Of a stretch of 64,000 nt of DNA, positions 56,880-64,000 are shown piece after piece. The notes below the pieces were generated by a model. That model saw only the letters and a program-made list of their open reading frames with translations. It did no database searches and had not been told where the DNA came from. Made by a program: the position numbers and the translations under genes. Location of the stretch: positions 310,001 through 374,000 of the forward strand of contig NZ_AP024525.1 in the NCBI RefSeq assembly GCF_020886775.1. Direction: 5' to 3'. Positions within the stretch are counted from its first letter, which is position 1. Each line of letters begins with the position of its first letter. The DNA is from Sinomonas cyclohexanicum (GTDB lineage: Bacteria; Actinomycetota; Actinomycetes; Actinomycetales; Micrococcaceae).

Positions 56880-58592
56880 TCAGAGGCCGAGTTCGTCGAG
56901 GATCGGCAGGTGGGCGCGGACGGCGTCGCGGGCCTGCTGGGCCGTCGGGGCTGCGAGGGCCAGATCCGCGAGTTCCCGTGCCTTCTCGAGGGTCACCGTC
57001 TTCAGGACCGTGTTGACCGCGGCGAGCGACCGCGGAGTCATCGACAGGCTCGTGACGCCGAGCCCGGCGAGCACGACGGCGAGCCCCGGGTCCGCGGCGG
57101 ACTCGCCGCAGACGCCTACGGGCTTGGGGGTCCCGGTGGCCGCCGCGGTCGCCGCGGCGCCCTCGCACGTCGCCTTGACCAGCGCGAGGACGGCCGGCTG
57201 CCACGGGTTGTTGAGGTGGGCGAGCGGGCCGAGCATCCGGTCCGCCGCCATCGCGTACTGCGTGAGGTCGTTCGTGCCCAGAGACGCGAAGTCCGCGTGG
57301 GCGAGAATGTGGTTCGCGGTGAGGGCTGCGGAGGGGACCTCGACCATGACCCCGGCGGTCGAGAGGCCCGCCTGGCGGGCGAGGCCGGTGAAGTGCTCGG
57401 CCTCGTCCGGCGTCGCGATCATGGGGGCCATGACCCACACCTGGGCCTCGTGGGCGGCGGCCGCGGCCGCGATGGCTTCGAGCTGGCGGGCCAGGACACC
57501 GGGGCTCGTCCAGTCGGTCCGGTATCCGCGCACACCGAGTGCGGGGTTGGGCTCCTCCGCGTTGGTGAGGAACGGCAGCGGCTTGTCGGCGCCGGCGTCG
57601 AGCGTGCGGATGACGACCTTCTTGCCCGGGAAGTGCTCGAACACGGCCCCGTATGCGGCGACCTGCTCCTCGATGCTCGGCTCGGTGTCGCGGTCGAGGA
57701 AGCAGAACTCCGTGCGCAGCAGCCCGACGCCCTCGGCGCCGGCCGCCGCGGCCTTGGCTGCGTCCTTGCCCGTGGCCACGTTCGCCAGCAGGGGGAGCAC
57801 ATGCCCGTCGGCGAGCACATTCGTGCCCGTGAACTGGGCCAGGGCCGCGGCCTGCTTGGTCCACGCCGCGGCGGCGTCCGACTCGGCCTGACCGGGTTCG
57901 CTCACGATTCTGCCCGCGGCCCCGTCCACGAAGACGACGGTTCCGTCAGAGATCGCGTCGACACCCTCCGCGGCCACCACGGCGGGAAGGCCCAGCGCCC
58001 GGGCAAGGATCGCGGTGTGCGACTGCGGGCCGCCGGCGGAGGTGACGAGGGCGATCACCTTCGCCGGGTCCAGCGTCGCGGTGTCGGCGGGCGCCAGATC
58101 CTCGGCGGCGAGCACGAACGGCTCATCCGCGACCGGGATCCCGGGGGCCGGCAGTCCGCGCAGTTCGGCCACGATCCTCGAGCGCACGTCGAGGACGTCA
58201 GCTGAGCGTTCGGCCATGTACCCGCCGAGGGACTTCAGCTTCTCCGCGACGGCGGCACCCGACTCCCACACCGCCCGCTCGGCCGAGCGCGACCCGCCGT
58301 CGGCCGAAGCATCCAGGAGCTTGATCGCGCCCTTGACGAGCATCGGATCGGCTGCCATGAGCGCGGTGGCCTCGAGGACGCCCTTCGCGTCCCCCGAGGC
58401 CCCCGCGGCCCTGGCCTTTAGCGAGGCCTGCACAGCCTTGGACGCGGTGCGGATCCGTTCCGCCTCGGCCTCGGCCGTCGACCCCGCGGGCAGCCCCGCA
58501 CCGGCCTCCGGCTCCCGGACCGGGGCCGGCATCTGCCGCACCGGCCCCACGACCCGTCCCGGAGTCACACCGACGCCCAAGAACTCCTGCAT
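56880..58592 (-). CDS. ptsI: PTS enzyme I (phosphoenolpyruvate-protein phosphotransferase)
   Basis: A 570-residue enzyme that starts the PTS cascade from PEP. The phospho-His192 is in SAGGPQSHTAILARALGLPAV, and the PEP-domain signatures LLRTEFCFLDRDTEPS, VIRTLDAGADKPLP and VGVCGESAADPGL are intact. It should serve FruA and, through DhaM's HPr domain, dihydroxyacetone kinase. The start at 58592 (MQEFLGVGVTPG) is the family start. It follows fruA by 25 bases. Confidence 0.96.
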   Translation of the reverse strand: MQEFLGVGVTPGRVVGPVRQMPAPVREPEAGAGLPAGSTAEAEAERIRTASKAVQASLKARAAGASGDAKGVLEATALMAADPMLVKGAIKLLDASADGGSRSAERAVWESGAAVAEKLKSLGGYMAERSADVLDVRSRIVAELRGLPAPGIPVADEPFVLAAEDLAPADTATLDPAKVIALVTSAGGPQSHTAILARALGLPAVVAAEGVDAISDGTVVFVDGAAGRIVSEPGQAESDAAAAWTKQAAALAQFTGTNVLADGHVLPLLANVATGKDAAKAAAAGAEGVGLLRTEFCFLDRDTEPSIEEQVAAYGAVFEHFPGKKVVIRTLDAGADKPLPFLTNAEEPNPALGVRGYRTDWTSPGVLARQLEAIAAAAAAHEAQVWVMAPMIATPDEAEHFTGLARQAGLSTAGVMVEVPSAALTANHILAHADFASLGTNDLTQYAMAADRMLGPLAHLNNPWQPAVLALVKATCEGAAATAAATGTPKPVGVCGESAADPGLAVVLAGLGVTSLSMTPRSLAAVNTVLKTVTLEKARELADLALAAPTAQQARDAVRAHLPILDELGL

Positions 58593-58617
58593 GATTCGAC
58601 CTCGAACTCTCTCCGCC

Positions 58618-60654
58618 TCAGGCGGCGACAGGTACGGCTTCGGCGGTCTCAGGCGCCTTCCTGCCAACGTAGCGCTTGAGTGCGATGGTGGCCAGAGCTG
58701 TCACCACGACGCCCACAGCGATCGAGACGACCCAGAGGAGGAAGTTGTCGATCGCGAAGAAGACGAAGATGCCGCCGTGAGGCGCCTTGGACGAGACGTT
58801 GAACGCCATCGACAGGGCACCCGTGATGGCACCGCCGAGCATCGACGCCGGGATGACACGGAACGGGTCAGCAGCGGCGAACGGGATCGCACCCTCCGAG
58901 ATGAACGAGGCGCCCAGTAGCCATGCCGCCTTGCCGTTCTCGTGCTCGGTCGCGTTGAAGTTCTTGTGGTCCAGCACGGTGGCCAGCGCCATCGCGAGCG
59001 GGGGCACCATGCCCGCAGCCATGACGGCCGCCATGATGTGGTACGGAGCAGCGTTCGTCTCGCTCGCGGCGCTCAGGCCGGCCACCGCGAACGCGTATGC
59101 GACCTTGTTGACCGGGCCGCCCAGGTCGAAGCACATCATGAGGCCCAGGATGACGCCGAGCACCACGGCCGTGGCGCCGCTCATGCCGGTCAGCCAGTCG
59201 TTGAGGACCTTCGTGACCCACGCGATCGGGCCGCCGAGTACCAGGAACATGAGGCCCGAGGCGATGATCGACGCGACGAGCGGGATGATCGCCACCGGCA
59301 TGAGGCCGCGCAGCCACCTGGGTGCCGGCAGGGACGCAAGCCAGTGCGCCGTGTAGCCGGCGAGCAGGCCGCCCACGATTCCGCCGAGGAACCCGGCGCC
59401 CATGAAGCCCGCCACGGCGCCCGCCACGAAGCCCGGCGCGATGCCCGGCCGATCGGCCAATGCATAGCCGATGTAGCCGGCCAGCGCGGGGACCAGGAAG
59501 CCCATCGACAGGCCACCGATCTTGAACAGCACCGCTCCGAGGTATGCGCCCAAGGAGCCCAGCGCCTGTGGCCCGTACTCCGTGGGCAGGTTCAGGATGC
59601 TGTTGTGGACCACGATGTTGTCCGCGTACTTCGTGATGTCGAACCCACCCAGCAGGAAGCCGAGCGCGATCAGCAGGCCTCCGCCCGCCACGAACGGGAT
59701 CATGTAGCTCACGCCCGTGAGGAGCGCACGCTTGAGCTTCGCCCCGGTCGACTCGCTGGACTCGGCGCCGGATGCGGACGACGCCGACCCGGCGGCTCCC
59801 GCTGCGATCCTCCGCCCGTTCGGGTCGGCTGCCACAGCGAGCGCCTCATCCAGCATCACGCCCGGCTCGTCGATGCCGCGCTTCACGGGCGACTGCACGT
59901 ACGGCTTGCCCGCGAAGCGCTCCTTGCCCCGCACGTCCACGTCCACTGCGAAGACCACGGCGTCCGCCGCGTCGATCACCGAGGTGGGCAGCGGCGTCGA
60001 GCCTGCGGACCCCTGGGTCTCGACCTGCACGTCGATGCCCTTGTCCTTGCCGGCGGCGACGAGGGAGTCGGCGGCCATGTAGGTGTGCGCGATGCCGGTG
60101 GGGCAGGCGGTCACGGCGACGATGCGCTTGGTTGGGCGGCCGGCGGCGGGCGCCGCCGCCGGGGCCGCCGGGCTCGCCGCTGTCGCTGAGGTGGAGGGAG
60201 CGGAGAGCCCAAGGGCCTCGTTGACCAGGTCCACAATGTCCCCGCGGGTCTGGGCCGCACGGAGTGCCGCCGTGAAGTCCTTCTTGATGAGGCTTCGGGC
60301 CAGCTTGGCCAGGAGTTTGAGGTGCTCCTGGTCCGCGCCTTCCGGGGCCGCGATGAAGAAGACCAGGTCAGCCGGGCCGTCCTTCGCGCCGAAGTCGACC
60401 TTCTGGGACAGGCGGGCCATCGCGAGCGACGGCACCGTCACCGCAGTCGAGCGGCAGTGGGGGATCGCGATCCCGCCGGGCACGCCGGTGGCGGTCTTCT
60501 GCTCGCGGGCATACGCGTCTGCGAACAGGCCCTCCACCTCGGTGGCGCGGCCGGCGCTGGCCACGAGGCCGGCCAGATGCCGGATGACGTCGGCGGGCGT
60601 CGAGCCCAGCGACGCGTCGAGCTCCACAAGCTCGGGAGCGATGAGTTCGGTCAT
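58618..60654 (-). CDS. fruA: PTS fructose transporter subunit IIABC
   Basis: A 678-residue transporter that imports fructose as fructose 1-phosphate. The IIA domain (1-150) has His66 in GIAIPHCRS; IIB (about 175-275) has Cys184 in VTACPTGIAHTYMAAD; IIC (about 320-665) has about nine helices including GGLLIALGFLLGGF and FDLGGPVNKVAYAF. All three domains being in one chain is the usual actinobacterial form. GAAGGAAC precedes the ATG. It follows fruK by 12 bases. Confidence 0.97.
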   Translation of the reverse strand: MTELIAPELVELDASLGSTPADVIRHLAGLVASAGRATEVEGLFADAYAREQKTATGVPGGIAIPHCRSTAVTVPSLAMARLSQKVDFGAKDGPADLVFFIAAPEGADQEHLKLLAKLARSLIKKDFTAALRAAQTRGDIVDLVNEALGLSAPSTSATAASPAAPAAAPAAGRPTKRIVAVTACPTGIAHTYMAADSLVAAGKDKGIDVQVETQGSAGSTPLPTSVIDAADAVVFAVDVDVRGKERFAGKPYVQSPVKRGIDEPGVMLDEALAVAADPNGRRIAAGAAGSASSASGAESSESTGAKLKRALLTGVSYMIPFVAGGGLLIALGFLLGGFDITKYADNIVVHNSILNLPTEYGPQALGSLGAYLGAVLFKIGGLSMGFLVPALAGYIGYALADRPGIAPGFVAGAVAGFMGAGFLGGIVGGLLAGYTAHWLASLPAPRWLRGLMPVAIIPLVASIIASGLMFLVLGGPIAWVTKVLNDWLTGMSGATAVVLGVILGLMMCFDLGGPVNKVAYAFAVAGLSAASETNAAPYHIMAAVMAAGMVPPLAMALATVLDHKNFNATEHENGKAAWLLGASFISEGAIPFAAADPFRVIPASMLGGAITGALSMAFNVSSKAPHGGIFVFFAIDNFLLWVVSIAVGVVVTALATIALKRYVGRKAPETAEAVPVAA

Positions 60655-60666
60655 GGTCGTTCCTTC

Positions 60667-61629
60667 TCAGAGGGCCGTGACGGTCACGGCGGAGGGAGTT
60701 GTCTGGTTCACTGCCGGGACAGTGGATCCCGGCAGGGACGCGGCGGCGGCCCCGTGGGCCACGGCCTGGCGCAGGCGGCCCTCATCGTCCGCCCCAGTCG
60801 AATCGGCCAGGAGGAACCCGGCCAGTGAGGAGTCGCCCGCACCGACGGTGCTGACGGCCTTGATGGGGGAGTGCGTGGCATGCCACGCGCCCTCCGCGGT
60901 CACAAGGACCGCGCCCTTGGAGCCGAGCGTCGCGAGGACAGCTCCCACTCCTGCGTCCACCAGGGCGCGTGCAGCCTTCGCCGCCCGCTCCGGTGAGGCC
61001 TCGAGCTCGGCCGCCGAGCCGGCGTCGTGCAGGCCGACCATCGCCGCGAGCTCGGCGAGCTCGTCGGCGTTGGGCTTGAGCAGCTCCGGCTTCCCCGCGA
61101 GGGACGCGGCGAGCGGGGCGCCCGAGGAGTCCACGGCGATCCGGGGAGCGGCGCCGTCCGCTGCCGCGCGGAGGCGCTGCGCCGCGGTGGCGTAGAAGTC
61201 ATCCGGGACGCCCGGCGGGAGCGAGCCCGCCAGGACCACCCAGTCGGCACCTCGCGCCCGGTCGACGAGCAGGGCGAGGAGCGCCTCCTGCTGCTCCTCG
61301 GAGAGCATCGGGCCCGGCTCGTTGACCTTGGTCGTGACCCCGTCCGGCTCGGTCAGGGCCACGTTCGAGCGGAGCGGGGCGCCGATGGGCAGTGCGGCAA
61401 ACGGAACGCCTGTGGCGGTCAGGCCCGCGAGCACGGGATCCCCAGCGTCGCCGGGCAGCACGGCCAGGGTGGCCAGGCCCGAGGTCTTCAGGGCCCGCGA
61501 GACGTTGACCCCCTTGCCGCCCGATTCCTGCCGCACGGAGACGGCACGCTGCACCTCGCCCCGGGCGAGGGGCCCGCCGAGCTCGACCGTGCGGTCCAGG
61601 CTCGGATTCGCTGTCAGGGTCACGATCAT
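60667..61629 (-). CDS. fruK: 1-phosphofructokinase
   Basis: A 320-residue PfkB-family kinase converting fructose 1-phosphate to the 1,6-bisphosphate. The substrate motif GGKGVNVSRALK and the nucleotide signature STVGAGDSSLAGFLLA with the catalytic Asp are intact; ITLNPSLD-like start reads LTANPSLDRTV. It overlaps fruR by 4 bases (ATGA), so repressor and kinase are co-translated. Confidence 0.96.
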   Translation of the reverse strand: MIVTLTANPSLDRTVELGGPLARGEVQRAVSVRQESGGKGVNVSRALKTSGLATLAVLPGDAGDPVLAGLTATGVPFAALPIGAPLRSNVALTEPDGVTTKVNEPGPMLSEEQQEALLALLVDRARGADWVVLAGSLPPGVPDDFYATAAQRLRAAADGAAPRIAVDSSGAPLAASLAGKPELLKPNADELAELAAMVGLHDAGSAAELEASPERAAKAARALVDAGVGAVLATLGSKGAVLVTAEGAWHATHSPIKAVSTVGAGDSSLAGFLLADSTGADDEGRLRQAVAHGAAAASLPGSTVPAVNQTTPSAVTVTAL

Positions 61630-62423
61630 GGTCTGCCTGCCTCCACAACTTCCACTCCGGCCTCCGCAAGCGCGTCGGCCATATCTCCCGTGGGCGCCAC
61701 ATCAGTGACGATGGCGTCCAGCTGGTCGAGCCTTGCGAACTGGACCAGGGCCTCGACACCGAACTTGGTGTGGTCCACGAGGGCCACGACCCGGCGAGCG
61801 CTGCGGACGAACGCGGCCTTGACCGCGGCCTCCTCTGTGTCCGGCGTGCTGAGGCCGAACTCGGCGTGGAGGCCGTTCGCCCCGACGAAGGCGAGGTCCG
61901 GGCGCAGGCGCCCGACGGCGTCGACCGTTGCCTGCCCGACCGCGGCCTGGGTGAGCGGCCGGATCCGGCCGCCCAGGAGCTGCACGTTGAGGTTCGGGTT
62001 CGCGGCGAGCTTCTCCGCGATCGGCAGCGCATTGGTGACGACGACGAGGCCCTGGCCGTCGGGCAGCGGGCCCATGAGCCGCTCCGCGAGGGCCTCGGTG
62101 GAGCTGCCCGCGTCGAGCAGCACGCTTCCAGCGCGCGACGACGCGACGAGCGCCGCGGCCGCGTCCGCGATCGCGCGCTTCTCGAGGAGGTTCTGCACCT
62201 GCCGCTCGAGCAGGCTCTCCTCCGACGTCGCGCCCCGCCCCGCGGGGACCGCGCCGCCGTGGACCCGGCGAAGCACGCCCGCGGTCTCGAGGGCTGCGAG
62301 GTCGCGGCGCACCGTCTCCGTGGTGACCGAGAACCGGTCGGCGAGCTCCGTGACGCTCACGCGCCCGGCCTCGGCGACCCGGTTTGCGACCAGCCGCTGG
62401 CGCTCTTCGGCGAACATCGACAT
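61626..62423 (-). CDS. fruR: DeoR-family fructose operon repressor
   Basis: A 265-residue DeoR regulator: an N-terminal winged HTH (FAEERQRLVANRVAEAG, then VTTETVRRDLAALETAGVLR) and a C-terminal sugar-phosphate-binding domain (LLDAGSSTEALAERL, VGANGLHAEFGLSTPD). By family, its effector is likely fructose 1-phosphate. It is first in the operon behind a TTGACA/TACAGT promoter flanked by a 16-base inverted repeat, so autoregulation is expected. Confidence 0.93.
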   Translation of the reverse strand: MSMFAEERQRLVANRVAEAGRVSVTELADRFSVTTETVRRDLAALETAGVLRRVHGGAVPAGRGATSEESLLERQVQNLLEKRAIADAAAALVASSRAGSVLLDAGSSTEALAERLMGPLPDGQGLVVVTNALPIAEKLAANPNLNVQLLGGRIRPLTQAAVGQATVDAVGRLRPDLAFVGANGLHAEFGLSTPDTEEAAVKAAFVRSARRVVALVDHTKFGVEALVQFARLDQLDAIVTDVAPTGDMADALAEAGVEVVEAGRP

Positions 62424-62465
62424 GCCCTGCGCCTCCCTTCCGGTCTGTGTCCCCCATCACACGAA

Positions 62466-62520
62466 TGTGGGATTGATTGACTGTATCTTCGTTTCTGTTG
62501 GGATGTCAATAGATCCCACA
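62466..62520 (-). promoter_or_regulatory. fru operon promoter and FruR operator
   Basis: On the minus strand, TTGACA (62509-62504) and TACAGT (62485-62480) are 18 bases apart. TGTGGGATTGATTGAC (62466-62481) and GTCAATAGATCCCACA (62505-62520) are inverted copies matching at 14 of 16 positions; each covers one promoter box. Confidence 0.75.
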
Positions 62521-62592
62521 CAAACAAAGATCGACCCGCCGGAGCGTGTGCTCCGACGGGCCGATGTGTGCGCTGGTGAAGGTGGTTAGCGG

Positions 62593-62844
62593 CTAGATGT
62601 CCCGGGTGTCGCGGCGGGTCACCGCCTCGCCTGTATCCGGGTCGACCATCTGACGCGACTCGCTCACGCGACGTCGCGGCCCGGTGCTCATCATGACGAG
62701 CGAGACGATCAGGCCGAGAACGCCCACGCCGATCAGGATGTAGCCGACGAGGGTCTGGTCGACGTAGGGGATGAGGCCCGGCGTGATGGCGAACGCGAGG
62801 ATCGCGCCGACGGCGATGAGGAAGATTGAGGCACCGATGCCCAT
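62593..62844 (-). CDS. DUF6458 small membrane protein
   Basis: An 83-residue protein with two helices (about 2-20 and 33-53) and a charged tail (RRRVSESRQMVDPDTGEAVT). MGIGASIFLIAVGAILAFAI is the DUF6458 N-terminus. AAGGAGC precedes the ATG. Function unknown. It is divergent from the next gene by 189 bases, which contain a tandem direct repeat. Confidence 0.85.
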   Translation of the reverse strand: MGIGASIFLIAVGAILAFAITPGLIPYVDQTLVGYILIGVGVLGLIVSLVMMSTGPRRRVSESRQMVDPDTGEAVTRRDTRDI

Positions 62845-62939
62845 GATTGAGCTCCTTCCGTGGCTGCGGGTGCTTGGCGCAGCGTCTGCAGCCGGCGGGT
62901 CCGCTGGCCTGCCTGACCGATGCCCCGCTCCGACGCGTT

Positions 62940-62973
62940 CGAAACATGCAGCCTGTCGAAACATGCAGCTTGT
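62940..62973. repeat. Tandem 17-base direct repeat in a divergent promoter region
   Basis: CGAAACATGCAGC(C/T)TGT occurs at 62940-62956 and 62957-62973, head to tail with one difference. Placement between divergent genes suggests a regulator site. Confidence 0.7.
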
Positions 62974-63033
62974 CCGAACGGACGACCCCGGGGCCGGACG
63001 ACGCCTGCCGGACGACGCCGCTACCCTAGGGCC

Positions 63034-63987
63034 ATGGCGAAGAAGAACATTGCCCTGCGGATCGCCCAGGACACCGCCCACCAGGCGATGTTCGACTCTC
63101 AGGGCCGCGCTACGCCGCGTCTCCACCGGATGCTCCTGCGCGCGGTCGACGTCCAGCGGCCCCTCGTGCTGGCCAACCTTCGGCGCGTGCGGCGCGTACA
63201 CCCGGACGACACTCCGGCCCAGCTCGCCCGCCGCCTCGAGCGGGACTACCTCACGGCAGTGGGCGGGACCGGCGCCGCGGTGGGCGGTACCGCGGCCGTG
63301 CCCGGCGTCGGGACGATGACCTCCCTGGGCCTGTCCGCGGCGGCCACCGTCGGCTTCCTCGAGGCGACCGCGCTGTACGCGGCCATGATCGCCGAGCTCC
63401 ACGGTGTGCGCCTCGAGGACCCCGAGCGTGCCCGGACCACGATCATGGCCCTCATGCTCGGCGAGGAGGGCACCGCGATGCTCTCGGCACTCAGCGGGCA
63501 GGCGCTCGGGAAGGGCGCACACCCCGCCCGCGCTTGGGGTGCTGCGCTGAACCGTTCGGTCCCGTCCTCGGCCGTCAAGACCATCCAGGGCACCGTACAG
63601 AAGCGCTTCCTCGCGTGGCTCCTCAAGAAGCAGGGCGGGGCGCTCGTCGGGCGCGCGCTGCCGTTCGGCATCGGCGCCGTCGTCGGCGGCGCGGGCAACC
63701 TCGTCATGGGGCGGGCCGTCATCAGGGCCACGCGCGAGGCCTTCGGGCCCCCTCCCGTTGCCCTGCCGGGCGATCTCCGGGCGGCGTCGGGGATCGTGGA
63801 GAAGAGGCGCGGCCTGCTCGCGCTCGTGACCACGTCCAGAGCGCGTTCGGTCCCCGCGCGGCCGGGCGCGCCGGCCGCGGTGCGGGCGGTGCGGGCGGTG
63901 CGGGCTGCGGAGACTCCGGAGCAGGCCGTGGAGCGGGAGATCGAGGAGCGCCGGGCGCGGCTGCACGAGCGCGGCCCCGAGGGCTGA
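63034..63987 (+). CDS. Uncharacterised hydrophobic-centre protein
   Basis: A 317-residue protein. The middle (about 80-130: GGTGAAVGGTAAVPGVGTMT, then ATVGFLEATALYAAMIAELH) and another stretch (about 205-235: ALPFGIGAVVGGAGNLVMGR) are Gly/Ala-rich and hydrophobic, resembling EcsC-like or membrane-inserting proteins. The tail is Ala/Arg/Glu-rich with a short VRA repeat. A TACCCT box lies 6 bases before the ATG (leaderless). I do not assign a function. Confidence 0.75.
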   Translation: MAKKNIALRIAQDTAHQAMFDSQGRATPRLHRMLLRAVDVQRPLVLANLRRVRRVHPDDTPAQLARRLERDYLTAVGGTGAAVGGTAAVPGVGTMTSLGLSAAATVGFLEATALYAAMIAELHGVRLEDPERARTTIMALMLGEEGTAMLSALSGQALGKGAHPARAWGAALNRSVPSSAVKTIQGTVQKRFLAWLLKKQGGALVGRALPFGIGAVVGGAGNLVMGRAVIRATREAFGPPPVALPGDLRAASGIVEKRRGLLALVTTSRARSVPARPGAPAAVRAVRAVRAAETPEQAVEREIEERRARLHERGPEG

Positions 63988-64000
63988 CCCTGGCCTGCCT

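Overview
The window is about 64 kb of high-GC actinobacterial chromosome with the gene content and order of a Micrococcaceae genome (Arthrobacter/Sinomonas type). This placement is inferred from neighbourhoods and protein motifs; no search was run. Coding density is high, start codons are often GTG, genes commonly overlap by 1-4 bases (ATGA, GTGA), and many genes start 6-8 bases after a TANNNT box, as expected for leaderless mRNAs. No prophage, insertion sequence, CRISPR array or rRNA was found. There is one tRNA (Lys, TTT).

Layout. 1-2.9 kb: partial SatD-like regulator and ppa facing left, dacB facing right. 2.9-15.2 kb: a long rightward housekeeping run of DUF2342 metalloprotease, tilS, hpt, ftsH, the folate genes folE-folP-folB-folK, DUF3180, two bacterial-PH membrane proteins (the second split by a frame break), DUF2520 and panC. 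15.2-21.3 kb: an alpha/beta hydrolase lacking the usual Ser nucleophile, then lysS, a 45-aa membrane protein, lsr2 and clpC. 21.4-25.9 kb: an FAD oxidoreductase, the dihydroxyacetone kinase operon dhaKLM and a DoxX-like protein. 26-32.1 kb: S9 peptidase, an ArgA-like GNAT, two tandem paralogous lipoproteins, mutY carrying a palindromic insertion, and a secreted-domain protein. 32.1-36 kb: disA, radA and a FUSC protein, all leftward.

36-43.2 kb is a phosphate block: pstSCAB with a candidate PHO box, converging on a DUF47-pit operon. tRNA-Lys and a conserved actinobacterial hypothetical follow. 43.5-50 kb: GH51 arabinofuranosidase, a solute-binding/VWA fusion, dodecin, a frame-broken PrmC-like methyltransferase, an SDR and a D-2-hydroxyacid dehydrogenase. 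50-53 kb: an RHH regulator, a DUF4097 protein and a DrrAB-type ABC exporter behind an 18-bp perfect palindrome. 53-56.4 kb: pentapeptide-repeat protein, MHS/ProP-type transporter and an unknown protein. 56.4-62.5 kb: a fructose PTS operon fruR-fruK-fruA-ptsI-ptsH with its own operator and terminator. 62.6-64 kb: a small DUF6458 membrane protein and an unknown hydrophobic protein.

Two links join distant parts. DhaM here is only EIIA plus HPr, so it needs the PtsI encoded 32 kb away. High-affinity (Pst) and low-affinity (Pit) phosphate uptake lie tail to tail, and both promoters carry the heptamer GTTAACC.

The least expected signal is a layer of short dispersed repeats between genes and inside housekeeping genes: a near-perfect 24-bp inverted repeat within mutY, AGGAGGTGACYCCC modules in tilS and the PrmC-like gene, in-frame 21-bp and 15-bp tandem repeats, and twelve exact copies of GCACGACGGCG, several abutting terminator hairpins. 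Two genes appear to lack one G in the same GGCG(G)CC context, so consensus errors should be considered.
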